A stretch of DNA of 64,000 bases, taken from Roseovarius nubinhibens ISM. Lineage in GTDB: Bacteria > Pseudomonadota > Alphaproteobacteria > Rhodobacterales > Rhodobacteraceae. Below the pieces are notes generated by a model that saw only the letters and a list, made by a program, of their open reading frames with translations, made no database searches and was not told the origin of the DNA. The position numbers and the translations under genes were made by a program. Numbering within the stretch: position 1 is the first letter of the stretch; every line of letters begins with the position of its first letter. The stretch lies in assembly GCF_000152625.1 (NCBI RefSeq), contig NZ_CH724156.1, positions 938,966-1,002,965 on the forward strand. Reading direction: 5' to 3'. Below, piece by piece: positions 18,433-27,443 of this stretch.

Positions 18433-18480
18433 AAAACAGCACAGGACCGTTCAAAACAGCACAGGACCGCTCAAAACAGC
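18433..18480. repeat. 20-bp tandem repeat overlapping the DUF1761 stop
   Basis: The unit AAAACAGCACAGGACCGYTC occurs twice, followed by a partial third copy. The last copies run through the stop codon of the minus-strand DUF1761 gene at 18471, so slippage here could shift the C-terminus of that protein. Confidence 0.7.
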
Positions 18481-18869
18481 CCGAGCACCGCCCCCATCGC
18501 CGCACAGCCCAGCGCCGCATAGCCGCCATCGATCAGCGTCAGCGTCACGGGCCGCTGGCTATAAAGATTGTTGAGCGCGATCCAGGGCGTGATGAAAAAC
18601 AGCCCGATCCCAAGCCCCGCCACCAGACCGGCAAAAATACTGTCGATCCCCGACAGGGCAAAGACATGGCGCATCATCCCCGCCACCAGCAATTGCAGCC
18701 CAAAGGCCATCACATAAAGCATCGGGTTGGAACTGCCCTTGGGCTTGCCATCCGCCCCCACCGGCACCTTGGCCGCCCGCATCCACGGCCCCGACAGCTT
18801 GCCATACCACCCCGCCCCCAAGGCAAAGGCCGCCACCGTCGCCAGAATGACCGAAATCCACGCCACCAT
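18471..18869 (-). CDS. DUF1761 domain membrane protein
   Basis: A 132-residue integral membrane protein with about four hydrophobic segments (residues 4-22, 52-72, 77-97 and 110-130), matching the DUF1761 family in size and in the WYGKLSGPWMRAA loop. The function of the family is unknown. The ATG at 18869 has GAGGAGAG six bases upstream. Its last codons and stop lie within a 20-bp tandem repeat. It is downstream of the TPR protein gene on the same strand with an 84-bp gap. Confidence 0.82.
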   Translation of the reverse strand: MVAWISVILATVAAFALGAGWYGKLSGPWMRAAKVPVGADGKPKGSSNPMLYVMAFGLQLLVAGMMRHVFALSGIDSIFAGLVAGLGIGLFFITPWIALNNLYSQRPVTLTLIDGGYAALGCAAMGAVLGLF

Positions 18870-18953
18870 ATCCACTCTCCTCAATAACCTCCCCCGAGAC
18901 TGTCCCCAATTCGCCCGCCGGTCCAGTGTTTCCGTGGCCCGGCAACCCCAGCC

Positions 18954-20225
18954 TCACATCCCGGCCAGCGAATTGCGCAGCGCGATCCGGGGCCGGTGCA
19001 TCGCCAATTGGCGGCGCGCCTCCCGCTTCCGCCCCAGCCGCAACAGCACCATGAGCGAGGCAAACTCGATCAAATCGCGCTGCGCCCGGCTACCCCCGAT
19101 CCGGGCATGATCGGCGAGGCTCCGGGTGAGCAGATGATCCGCCCGCTCCCAATCCTGCGCCGCCAGCGCCCCGAAGGCCTCGGCCAGGTCGCGCACCAGA
19201 TCGGCTGCCGGCCCCTTGGCGCCTTGGATGATCCGGTCGAGCGCCTCCGGCCGCCCCGCCATCGCATAGGACAGCGCCCCATGCATATCGGCAAAGCCCA
19301 GCCCCGGCTTCGGGAAATGCGCCGCCGTGTAATCCGCGATCACCTGCCAGCGCGCCTGCGGCACCTCGACCCCGGCCATCTCGGCCCGGTAGAGCACCGC
19401 CGCCAGATCGCTCACCACATTGATCGGCGGGCCAGAGCTCTGGCGCGGATCGACATCACGGTCGATGATCCGCCACATCTCGTCCACATCGCCACGTTCC
19501 AATGCCCAGAGCGCGATATGCCACGAGATATGACAATGCATCTGGGCGCGGCGGTCATAGCCCTGCCGCCACGCGGTGATGAACCCATAGCCCGCGTCGG
19601 TCTCGCCCCGCTCATAGAACAGATGCGAGCGGATATGCGCGGCATGGGCATTGCGGGAATTGCCCGCCAGCGAGGCGGTGATATTGCCCTCGGCCCGATC
19701 GAGCTGCCCGGTCTCGAGCTGGGCAAAGGCCAAGAGCCCCTGATGCCACCAATCCGCGCCATAGGCCGGGGCCAGCTCTTCGGCGAGCGCCAGGTTCTCC
19801 GCCTCGCGCCCGGCCCGGCCGCTGAACCCGATGAGCCCCAGCGCCCCGAGACAGGCCTGCGCCGTCAGCACATCGCGCGGAAACTCCCGCAGCTGCGCCC
19901 GTGCCGCCTCATAGCCCGCCGCCGTCTTGCCGGCGATCAACATGTCGAAAATAGCCACCTGCCCGGCCTCGCGCGGGCTGAGCTCGCGACCACAGCCCCG
20001 GGCCGCCTCCATCGCCGCCTGCGCCCCCGCCCGGTCCCCCATCACCTGCCGATACCGGCCCAGCGTGACATGGGCCAGCGCCAGATCCGGGTCTTCCGCG
20101 ATGGCCTCGCTCAGCGCCTCTTCGACACCCAGCTCCGCCCCGAGAAACCGATCCAGCCCGCGAACATAGGCATCCCGCGCCCGCGCTGATCCGGTCGAGA
20201 TTGAGTTATCATAGCGATCTTTCAT
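18954..20225 (-). CDS. TTC38-like tetratricopeptide repeat protein
   Basis: A 423-residue soluble protein made largely of helical TPR-type repeats. Signature segments are HVTLGRYRQVMGD, GADWWHQGLLAFAQLETGQLDRAE and CHISWHIALWALERGD, as in the TTC38 family of bacteria and animals. No catalytic motif or signal peptide is seen, so a scaffold or binding role is likely but unproven. It lies 53 bp downstream of the EVE-domain gene and may be the last gene of the tsaD operon. Confidence 0.78.
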   Translation of the reverse strand: MKDRYDNSISTGSARARDAYVRGLDRFLGAELGVEEALSEAIAEDPDLALAHVTLGRYRQVMGDRAGAQAAMEAARGCGRELSPREAGQVAIFDMLIAGKTAAGYEAARAQLREFPRDVLTAQACLGALGLIGFSGRAGREAENLALAEELAPAYGADWWHQGLLAFAQLETGQLDRAEGNITASLAGNSRNAHAAHIRSHLFYERGETDAGYGFITAWRQGYDRRAQMHCHISWHIALWALERGDVDEMWRIIDRDVDPRQSSGPPINVVSDLAAVLYRAEMAGVEVPQARWQVIADYTAAHFPKPGLGFADMHGALSYAMAGRPEALDRIIQGAKGPAADLVRDLAEAFGALAAQDWERADHLLTRSLADHARIGGSRAQRDLIEFASLMVLLRLGRKREARRQLAMHRPRIALRNSLAGM

Positions 20226-20278
20226 GGGGCGTCCCTCCGCCCCATCCTAGCACAGATGCCGCGCCCTGTCTTACCGGC

Positions 20279-20698
20279 TCAGGGCGCCACCCCGGCCATC
20301 TCGCAGACGATCCGCCATTCCGCCTCGCGCTCCGGCTGCACCGACAGGCGCGATTGCCGCAACAGCGCCATCTCCGCCAGCCGCGGCTCTGCCTTGATCT
20401 CGTCGAGCGTCACCGCCCGCGCCACCGGCGCCACCGCCCGGATATCGACACACTCCCAGCGCGGATCATCGCTCGTGCTGTCGGGATGGGCCTCGGCGAT
20501 CACCTCGACAATGCCCACCACCGCCTTTTCCGTCTGGCTATGGTAGAAGAACCCGCGATCCCCCACCGCCATCTCGCGCATGAAATTGCGCGCCTGGTAA
20601 TTGCGCACGCCGTCCCATTCCTCGCCCGCCTCTCCCTTGGCCTGCTGGTCCTCCCAGCTCCAGGTCGCAGGCTCCGACTTGAACAGCCAGTAGCGCAT
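20279..20698 (-). CDS. EVE domain protein
   Basis: A 139-residue protein that is a single EVE domain (MRYWLFKSEPATWSWED start; GVRNYQARNFMREM; GDRGFFYHSQ). EVE domains are related to PUA and YTH domains and bind modified bases in DNA or RNA. Which modification this one reads is unknown. Its ATG overlaps the upstream YciI stop by one base (TGATG), so translation is coupled. Confidence 0.92.
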   Translation of the reverse strand: MRYWLFKSEPATWSWEDQQAKGEAGEEWDGVRNYQARNFMREMAVGDRGFFYHSQTEKAVVGIVEVIAEAHPDSTSDDPRWECVDIRAVAPVARAVTLDEIKAEPRLAEMALLRQSRLSVQPEREAEWRIVCEMAGVAP

Positions 20699-20967
20699 CA
20701 GATGACCTTCTTCCACGGGACGAGCTCGACCGACGCAAAGAGCCCCGCCTTGGCATAGGGATCCGCCGCCGCCCAGGCCTCGGCCTCTGCCATATCCGCC
20801 ACATCGAGCACCACGAGCGAGCCGCACATCTCCCCCGCCTCATCAAGAAGCGGACCGGCCTGGCTCACCGCCCCGGACGACTTGAGATACTCCACATGAT
20901 CCGCCCGATTGTCGAGCCGCACCTGCAACGCACCGGGCTTGTCCCGGCCAATAAGAGCGATCAGCAT
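20698..20967 (-). CDS. YciI family protein
   Basis: An 89-residue YciI-like protein with the ferredoxin-like fold of this family: [26 protein letters not shown] and the Asp-Pro-Tyr segment (AADPYAKAGLF) that carries the proposed catalytic Asp of the fold. Biochemical function is uncertain. The start overlaps the gpsA stop by 7 bp and the end overlaps the EVE gene by 1 bp, so it sits inside a tight operon. Confidence 0.9.
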   Translation of the reverse strand: MLIALIGRDKPGALQVRLDNRADHVEYLKSSGAVSQAGPLLDEAGEMCGSLVVLDVADMAEAEAWAAADPYAKAGLFASVELVPWKKVI

Positions 20968-21923
20968 TTTTCTTCCTTCAATGGTCGTGAGAGCAACATA
21001 TCCATCGCACCGGCGACGCGCAATTGTCCCGACACGAGGCCGACGACGACCCGCGTGATCGGCATCTCGATGCCGAGCGCCTCGGCCCGCGCCACCACCG
21101 CCGGCGCGCTCGCCGCGCCCTCCACCGTGACGCCGCTGTCGAACGTCTCGCCGCGGCCAAGCGCCAGCCCATAGCGCAGGTTGCGCGACTGTTCCGACGT
21201 GCAGGTGAGCGCCAGATCGCCAAAGCCCGACAGCCCGGCAAGCGTCTCGGCCCGCGCCCCCATCGCCTCGGCCATCCGCGCCATCTCGGCATAGCCCCGC
21301 GTCATGAGCGCTGCCCGCGCACTCTCGCCAAGCCCCGCGCCCACCGCCGCGCCGCAGGCAATCGCGATGATATTCTTGAGCGCCCCGCCAAGCTCGGCCC
21401 CGGTCACATCCTCGCTCCGATAGAGCCGAAGATGCGCCACGCTGAGCGCCTCTTGCAACGCCTTGCCCGCCGCCCGGTCGGCACAGGCGAGCGTCAGCGC
21501 CGTCGGCAGCCCCCGCGCAATATCGGCGGCAAAGCTCGGCCCGGTGAGCACCGCCACCATGGCCTCGGGACAGACCTCGGCAATGACCTGCGACGGGCTC
21601 TTCTGACTGCCCTGCTCGACCCCCTTGCAGGTGGCGACAAGCGTCTTGGCGTCAAACACCCCGCCCGCGTCCATGAGCATCGCACGCAGCTTCTGGGTCG
21701 GCACCGCCAGCAAGATGATGTCGCAACCGGCCAGCGCCGCAACGCCCGCCCCGACCTGCACCGCCTCGGGCAATGTCACACCGGGCAGCCGCGCCACCTC
21801 GCCCGCTTGCCGGATGTCCTCCGCCTGCGCCTCGGTCCGCGCCGCCAGCACCACCGGGCCTTTCGCCGCCAGCGACACCGCCAGCGCCGTGCCGAACGCA
21901 CCGGCCCCCATCACTCCGATCAT
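20961..21923 (-). CDS. gpsA: Glycerol-3-phosphate dehydrogenase [NAD(P)+]
   Basis: A 320-residue enzyme reducing dihydroxyacetone phosphate to sn-glycerol 3-phosphate for phospholipid synthesis. It begins with a Rossmann dinucleotide motif ([13 protein letters not shown]) and has [20 protein letters not shown] and [13 protein letters not shown] containing the catalytic Lys. ATGA overlap with the tsaD stop shows coupling. The tsaD-gpsA pairing is common in alphaproteobacteria. Confidence 0.96.
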   Translation of the reverse strand: MIGVMGAGAFGTALAVSLAAKGPVVLAARTEAQAEDIRQAGEVARLPGVTLPEAVQVGAGVAALAGCDIILLAVPTQKLRAMLMDAGGVFDAKTLVATCKGVEQGSQKSPSQVIAEVCPEAMVAVLTGPSFAADIARGLPTALTLACADRAAGKALQEALSVAHLRLYRSEDVTGAELGGALKNIIAIACGAAVGAGLGESARAALMTRGYAEMARMAEAMGARAETLAGLSGFGDLALTCTSEQSRNLRYGLALGRGETFDSGVTVEGAASAPAVVARAEALGIEMPITRVVVGLVSGQLRVAGAMDMLLSRPLKEEKC

Positions 21924-23011
21924 GCCTTGGCCCCCTTCTTGCCAGAGCCGAGCATCGCCGGGCTCGCCTTGTCGAGCGGCCAGCGTGGCCGCGCCGCCAG
22001 ATCCATCCCATCGCGATGCCCGCGCGCAAACCGCTCGGCCCCCGCATAGGCGATCATCGCCGCATTATCGGTGCAGAGCCGCAAGGGCGGCGCGACAAAC
22101 GCGGCCCCCGCCGCCTCGGCCACCTGCATGAGCCGGGCGCGAATGGGCCCATTGGCCGCCACCCCGCCCGCCACCGCCAGAACCGGGCGCGCCGGCGCTT
22201 GTTCCAGATAAATCTCCAGCGCCCGCCGCGTCTTTTCCCCCAGCACATCGCAAACCGAGGCCTGAAACCCCGCGCAGATATCGGCCCGCACCCGGCGCGA
22301 CAGACGGCCCTCCTGCATCTCGCCATCGCGGGCGCGCAGCACGGCGGTCTTCAACCCGGAGAACGACATGTCACAGCCCGGCCGATCCAATAGAGGCCGC
22401 GGCAGCTTGAACCGCGCCGCATCGCCAAGCGCCGCCTCCGCCTCGACCGACGGCCCGCCCGGCTGCGGCAAGGCCAAGAGCCGCGCCACCTTGTCAAAGG
22501 CCTCGCCCGGCGCATCGTCGATCGTGCCGCCGAGCCGGGTGAACTCTTCCGCCCCCTCGACGAGAAGGAACTGACAATGCCCGCCCGACACCAGCAGCAT
22601 GAGATAAGGATACTCCACCGCATCGGTGAGCCGCGGCGTCAGCGCATGCCCCGCCAGATGGTTCACCCCGATCAGAGGCAGCCCCGCCCCGGCGGCAATC
22701 CCCTTGGCGCACATGACCCCCGACATCACCCCGCCAATAAGCCCCGGACCGGCGGTCACCGCCACCGCATCCACCTGACCAAGGCCAATCCCCGCCGTAT
22801 CGAGCGCCGCGCGCACGCAGAGATCGACCTTCTCGGCATGGGCGCGCGCCGCAATCTCGGGCACAACACCGCCATAGGCATCATGCAGCTCCGTCTGCCC
22901 ATCGACCACCGATGACAGGATCTCCGGCACAGCCCCGCCGACGCGCACAATCGCCGCCGCAGTGTCGTCGCAACTGCTCTCAATTCCGAGTATGGTCGTG
23001 GTGTCGCTCAT
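21920..23011 (-). CDS. tsaD: tRNA N6-adenosine threonylcarbamoyltransferase TsaD
   Basis: A 363-residue enzyme that attaches the threonylcarbamoyl group to A37 of ANN-decoding tRNAs, working with TsaB and TsaE. It has the [14 protein letters not shown] opening, the metal-binding HAEKVD and NHLAGHALT segments, and the LVSGGHCQ phosphate loop. The ATG at 23011 begins the conserved sequence; the frame remains open upstream opposite hemD, but that is antisense. It heads the tsaD-gpsA-yciI-EVE operon and is divergent from hemD across 75 bp. Confidence 0.96.
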   Translation of the reverse strand: MSDTTTILGIESSCDDTAAAIVRVGGAVPEILSSVVDGQTELHDAYGGVVPEIAARAHAEKVDLCVRAALDTAGIGLGQVDAVAVTAGPGLIGGVMSGVMCAKGIAAGAGLPLIGVNHLAGHALTPRLTDAVEYPYLMLLVSGGHCQFLLVEGAEEFTRLGGTIDDAPGEAFDKVARLLALPQPGGPSVEAEAALGDAARFKLPRPLLDRPGCDMSFSGLKTAVLRARDGEMQEGRLSRRVRADICAGFQASVCDVLGEKTRRALEIYLEQAPARPVLAVAGGVAANGPIRARLMQVAEAAGAAFVAPPLRLCTDNAAMIAYAGAERFARGHRDGMDLAARPRWPLDKASPAMLGSGKKGAKA

Positions 23012-23086
23012 CGGTCTGCCCGTTGCGGTCTTGTCCCATGGCAGGTAACACCGGGACGACGCGCAAACAACCGTCACGGAGGTGAC

Positions 23087-23800
23087 ATGGCCCCCAGCCT
23101 GCTGATCACACGGCCCAGCCCCGACGACGTGGAATTTGCCCGCGACGCCCGCCATGTGCTCGGCGCTGATGTGCCGGTGGTCCGCGCCCCCCTGATCGAG
23201 ATCGAACCCCTCGCCATCCCCGATCCCGGCGATGCGATGAGCCTGATCCTGACGTCGAAACACGCGCTGTTTGCCGCCCCTCTCGGCCTGCCGCTCTGGG
23301 TGGTCGGGCCGAAACTGGGCGCGCTGGCCCGCGCGGCGGGCCATGATCTGCGCCATGTCGCCCCCGATGCCGCGCATCTTCTCGACCATTTCAAACACTC
23401 GCCGCCGCCCACCCCGGCGCTGCATCTGCATGGCAATCACATGGCCTGCGATGTGGCGGCAGCGCTGCGCGCCATGGGCCATGCGGCGCTCGATCACGCG
23501 GTCTATCATCAGCATCAGCGCCCGCTCACCGCCGAGGCCCGAACCCTCCTCGAAGGGGAGACTGCGGTGATTTTGCCCCTTTTCTCCCCCCGCACTTGCC
23601 ACATATTCTTCCAAGACGCCGCCGCCCGGGCGCCGCTCGTCGTGCTTGCACTCAGCAACGCGGTCGCGGCGCGCGTGCCGCGCGGTGCGGCCCGTGCCGT
23701 GATCGTCGCCGACCGGCCCGATGCCGAGGCGATACTGATGGCGCTGCCCGCCGCGTGGGAAATCGCGAAGCGGGTTGAGGGAGAAAATTCGCCACAGTAA
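23087..23800 (+). CDS. hemD: Uroporphyrinogen-III synthase
   Basis: A 237-residue protein matching HemD, which cyclises hydroxymethylbilane to uroporphyrinogen III for heme, siroheme and cobalamin. This family diverges strongly. The support is the LLITRP start, the LILTSKHA segment, LHLHGNH in the inter-domain region, the VYHQHQRPL stretch, and the position just upstream of Mic60-like and HemY-like genes, which is the standard alphaproteobacterial order. The ATG follows ACGGAGGTGAC. Confidence 0.85.
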   Translation: MAPSLLITRPSPDDVEFARDARHVLGADVPVVRAPLIEIEPLAIPDPGDAMSLILTSKHALFAAPLGLPLWVVGPKLGALARAAGHDLRHVAPDAAHLLDHFKHSPPPTPALHLHGNHMACDVAAALRAMGHAALDHAVYHQHQRPLTAEARTLLEGETAVILPLFSPRTCHIFFQDAAARAPLVVLALSNAVAARVPRGAARAVIVADRPDAEAILMALPAAWEIAKRVEGENSPQ

Positions 23801-23851
23801 GGTGGCTTAGGGTGGTTAACAAAACGCGTCCGCGCAGAGAGGGTGAGCTAA

Positions 23852-25243
23852 GTGTCCAGTGACAAGAAGAACTCGAAACGCGACGAGGACACGGCCGCCA
23901 AAGCCGCTTCCAAACCCGAAGCCAAACCCGAGGCCAAAACTGGGGCCAAAACCGCGGCCACTACCGGGGCCACTACCAAATCCGACGCCAAGCCTGAGGC
24001 CGCAAAGCCCGAGGCCGCCAAGCCTGAGCCTGCCGCCAAAGCTGCGACCAGCGCAAAGCCTGACGCGTCTGCCAAGCCGGAAACGCCAGACACGAGCAAA
24101 AAGCCCGACACCGCCGCCAAGCCCGCGACCGGCAAGCCGGACCCGGTGAAATCGGAACCCGTCAAATCTGACACGGCGAAACCTGCCGACAAAGCCGCCG
24201 AAACGCCCGCTGACAAACCGGCGGACAGCGCCAAAAACGCACCGTCGCAAAACAGTCGAAATACCGACGAGATACCGACGTCGAAATCTGCGGCCACACC
24301 CCCGCCCACCCCGACGCCTCCCGCCTCTGAAACCGGTGGCGGCGCGGGCTTCGGCGCGCTCTTTTTCGGCGGCGTCACCGCCGCTCTGGTCGGGGCCTTG
24401 GCCGCCTATCTCCTGTTGCCGCAACTCGGCCTTCTGCCCAAGGGCGATGACGAGGCCCTGAGCCGTCTCGAAACCCGCCTCGCCGAGCAGGACAAGGAAA
24501 TTTCCGCGCTATCCCAACAGCTTGCGGACATGGCCTCGGCCCAGCCCGAGACCGTCAGCCCCGATCAGATCACCGATATCGAGGCCCAGCTTTCGGCCCT
24601 TGGCGACCGTCTCGCCGCCGCCGAAACCCTCGCCCAACGCGCCGCCCCGGCGGGCGAAGCCGTCTCCTCCGACGAGCTGCAAAAGCTCCGCGAAGAAATG
24701 GACCGCCTCCTCGCCGAAGCCGCCCAAAAAGACGACCAGGCCCGCACCGCCGCCCGCGACACCCTCCGCCGCGCCGCCCTCACCCGCGTCCGCACCGCGC
24801 TCGACAATGGCAGCCCCTTCGCCGAGGCGCTCGACGATCTCGCCAACACCGGGCAGGAGATCCCCAGCGACCTCCAAGCCATCGCAAACAGCGGCGCGCC
24901 GACCCTCGCGGCCCTGCAAACAAGCTTCCCGGACGCCGCCCGCCGCGCCCTTGAGGCCGCCCGCCGCGCCGATCCCGACGCCCATGCAGGCTCGGGCGTG
25001 CTCGGCTTCCTGAACTCACAGCTCGGTGTCCGCTCGCTCGAACCGCGCGAAGGCAACGACCCCGACGCCATCCTCTCGCGCGCCGAGGCCGCCCTCCGCG
25101 ACGGGCAACTGGCCGCCACGCTGGAAGAGCTCGCCGCCCTTCCCGATCCCGCCCAGGCCGAGATTGCCGGCTGGGTCGACCAGGCCCAGACCCGCCTGAC
25201 CGCCACCCAAGCCGCCGACACGCTCGGCGCGCAGCTCAACTAA
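23852..25243 (+). CDS. Mitofilin/Mic60-like inner-membrane protein
   Basis: A 463-residue protein. Residues 1 to about 160 are low-complexity Lys/Ala/Pro/Glu/Asp repeats (KPEAKPEAKTGAK-type). A single membrane helix at about 163-187 (GGVTAALVGALAAYLLLP) follows, then a long coiled coil (about 195-300) and a C-terminal helical domain with the family's GVLGFLNSQLGVRSLEPREG segment. Alphaproteobacterial Mic60 is encoded between hemD and hemY and shapes intracytoplasmic membranes, being ancestral to the mitochondrial crista-junction protein; location and architecture both fit. A GTG start with GAGGGTGAG upstream is used. Confidence 0.85.
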   Translation: MSSDKKNSKRDEDTAAKAASKPEAKPEAKTGAKTAATTGATTKSDAKPEAAKPEAAKPEPAAKAATSAKPDASAKPETPDTSKKPDTAAKPATGKPDPVKSEPVKSDTAKPADKAAETPADKPADSAKNAPSQNSRNTDEIPTSKSAATPPPTPTPPASETGGGAGFGALFFGGVTAALVGALAAYLLLPQLGLLPKGDDEALSRLETRLAEQDKEISALSQQLADMASAQPETVSPDQITDIEAQLSALGDRLAAAETLAQRAAPAGEAVSSDELQKLREEMDRLLAEAAQKDDQARTAARDTLRRAALTRVRTALDNGSPFAEALDDLANTGQEIPSDLQAIANSGAPTLAALQTSFPDAARRALEAARRADPDAHAGSGVLGFLNSQLGVRSLEPREGNDPDAILSRAEAALRDGQLAATLEELAALPDPAQAEIAGWVDQAQTRLTATQAADTLGAQLN

Positions 25244-25261
25244 CGCCGAAAGGGCGCATTC

Positions 25262-26839
25262 ATGCTTTGGTCCGTGATCAAGATCGTTGTTTTCCTTGGC
25301 CTCATCCTGGCCGCCAGCTTTGCCGCCATGCATCTGCTGAGCCTCGAAGGCGGCGTGCGAATCGTCATGGCCGGCTATGAGGTCAACCTGACGCCGCTCA
25401 ACGCGATCATCACGCTGGCGCTGCTCTTGTTGATGCTCTGGCTGCTGCTCAAACTCGGCGCGCTGCTGGTCGCCCTGCTGCGCTTCATCAATGGCGACGA
25501 AACCGCCATGTCGCGCTATTTCGACCGCAACCGGCAGGAAAAGGGCTATCGCGCCCTGACCGAAGGCATGATGGCGCTGGCCTCGGGCGAGGGCAAACTC
25601 GCAATGTCCCGCGCCGCCCGGGCCGAGAAATACCTTCACAAACCCGAGCTGACCAACCTGCTCACCGCCCAAGCGGCCGAGCTCACCGGCGACCGTCGCA
25701 CCGCCGAAGAGGTCTACAAACGCCTGCTCAAGGACGACAAGACCCGCTTTGTCGGCGTCCGTGGCCTGCTCAAGCAAAAGATCGAAGAAGGCGACACCGA
25801 CACCGCGCTCAAACTGGCCGAAACCGCCTTTGGCTTGAAACCGACCCACGAAGAGGTGCAGGACACGCTGCTGCAGCTTCAGGCCGGTCAGGCTGATTGG
25901 AAAGGCGCCCGCGCCACGCTCAACGCCAAGCTCAAGCACGGTAGCCTGCCGCGCGATCTGCACCGTCGCCGCGACGCAATCCTCGCCCTCGCCGAGGCCC
26001 GCGACATCGCCGCCGAGAACAGCACGATCGAGGCCAAGGAGACCGCGATCGAGGCCAACCGCCTGTCGCCGCATCTCGTCCCCGCCGCCGTCATGGCCGC
26101 GCAGGCCTATATCGAGGACGGCTCTAAACGCTATGCTACGCGGGTCATCCGCAAAGCCTGGGAGAGCCAGCCGCACCCCGATCTCGCCGCCGCCTATGCC
26201 GCGATCGAGCCGGATGAAACCCCGGACCAGCGCCTCAAACGCTTTGCCAAACTGTTCAAACTCTCGCCCGATCACCCCGAGGCCAAGCTCGTCGAGGCCG
26301 AGCTGCAAATCGCGGCCGAGGATTTCCCCGCCGCCCGCCGCGCCCTCGGCACCCTCGCCGAAACCGCGCCCGACGCCCGCTCGCTGACCATCATGGCCGC
26401 CATCGAACGCGGCGCTGGCGCCAATGACACGGTGGTCAAAGGCTGGCTCGCCCGCGCCGTCGCCGCCGCGCGCGGCCCGCAATGGATCTGCGAGAACTGC
26501 CAGCATATCCACCATGAATGGGCCCCCACCTGCGCCCATTGCCACGCAGTCGACACGCTCGAATGGCGCAACGCCCCCGGCGCGGCCCCGGCCATGCCCA
26601 CCGGCGTGGCGATGCTGCCGCTGATTGTCGGCGCGCTCGAGGAACCGGCCCAATCGCCCAAGGCTGAGCCCGAGGCCGAGAGCCCCGAGACCGATGCCGC
26701 AACCAGTTCTGGGACAGCCCCCGAGGCCGACATCGTCGATGCCGAGATTGTCGATGACGCCTCCGCTTCCGACACGCAGCCCGCGACGGACACACAAGCT
26801 GCGACACAAGCTGAGACACAAAAAGAAACCCGCGCCTGA
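25262..26839 (+). CDS. HemY-like TPR membrane protein with zinc-ribbon segment
   Basis: A 525-residue protein with two N-terminal membrane helices (about 4-24 and 42-68) and the HemY N-domain (DETAMSRYFDRNRQEKGYRAL), followed by TPR-like helices. Near residue 403 is a CxxC...CxxC zinc ribbon (WICENCQ, PTCAHC) like the rubredoxin-type domain of LapB, then a low-complexity acidic tail. HemY of this type is not protoporphyrinogen oxidase; its exact role near heme synthesis is unsettled. It lies 18 bp after the Mic60-like gene and is surely cotranscribed. Confidence 0.85.
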   Translation: MLWSVIKIVVFLGLILAASFAAMHLLSLEGGVRIVMAGYEVNLTPLNAIITLALLLLMLWLLLKLGALLVALLRFINGDETAMSRYFDRNRQEKGYRALTEGMMALASGEGKLAMSRAARAEKYLHKPELTNLLTAQAAELTGDRRTAEEVYKRLLKDDKTRFVGVRGLLKQKIEEGDTDTALKLAETAFGLKPTHEEVQDTLLQLQAGQADWKGARATLNAKLKHGSLPRDLHRRRDAILALAEARDIAAENSTIEAKETAIEANRLSPHLVPAAVMAAQAYIEDGSKRYATRVIRKAWESQPHPDLAAAYAAIEPDETPDQRLKRFAKLFKLSPDHPEAKLVEAELQIAAEDFPAARRALGTLAETAPDARSLTIMAAIERGAGANDTVVKGWLARAVAAARGPQWICENCQHIHHEWAPTCAHCHAVDTLEWRNAPGAAPAMPTGVAMLPLIVGALEEPAQSPKAEPEAESPETDAATSSGTAPEADIVDAEIVDDASASDTQPATDTQAATQAETQKETRA

Positions 26840-26850
26840 TCGGGCGCGGG
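26829..26850 (+). terminator. Hairpin at the end of the hemD operon
   Basis: CCCGCGCC and GGCGCGGG form an 8-bp stem with a 6-nt loop; the stop codon lies in the loop region. A short T-poor tail (GTCTATC) follows. It separates the hemD operon from the convergent response regulator. Confidence 0.5.
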
Positions 26851-26878
26851 GTCTATCAATCTCACCTGTCAGCCTAGA

Positions 26879-27316
26879 TCAGCTGCCAGCAGGTTCCGGC
26901 GTCATCCGGCTCCAGATTTCCTTGAGCTGGTCGGGCAAGGTGATCGGATCGAAGGGCTTGGTGATCACCGCCGCTTCAAACTCTTCCTTGAGCTGATCCA
27001 CATCCACATTCGACGCTTTGGCGGTAACGAACACCACCGGCGTCTCTGCGAAATTCGCACTCTGCCGCAGCTGGCGTACAGATTCCCGCCCGTCCATCCC
27101 CGGCATCATCACATCCATGAGAAACATATCCGGCGCGAAATCATTCGCCGCTTTCAACACCTCTTCGCCCGAAGCGCATTGAAGAATTTCAAACCCACCG
27201 ATCATCTCGAGAGACATCCGCGCAATCTCGCGAATATCCGGATCATCTTCGGCGTGAAGAATTTTTTTAAACCGCTGTGCCGTCATGTGAACCTTAAAGT
27301 CTACGACTTCGCCCAT
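26879..27316 (-). CDS. Single-domain response regulator
   Basis: A 145-residue protein consisting of one receiver domain: acidic pair in LHAEDDPD, phospho-acceptor Asp in FLMDVMMPGMDG, VVFVTAKA with the switch Thr, and the ITKPFDP lysine. There is no output domain, as in CheY-type proteins. The start may be 27316 (AAGGA nine bases upstream) or an ATG at 27286 (AAGG five bases upstream). It lies 127 bp downstream of a PAS histidine kinase on the same strand, its likely partner. Confidence 0.88.
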   Translation of the reverse strand: MGEVVDFKVHMTAQRFKKILHAEDDPDIREIARMSLEMIGGFEILQCASGEEVLKAANDFAPDMFLMDVMMPGMDGRESVRQLRQSANFAETPVVFVTAKASNVDVDQLKEEFEAAVITKPFDPITLPDQLKEIWSRMTPEPAGS

Positions 27317-27443
27317 AGTAGCATATCCTTAGATAACTCAAAGAATATTCATGACCCCTATACAGGGAAATCACGTCGAAATTCAGGCCGAGCTGCCACT
27401 GCGGGCCCATATTCCAGTCAAATTGTGGTTCACACTTACAGGA

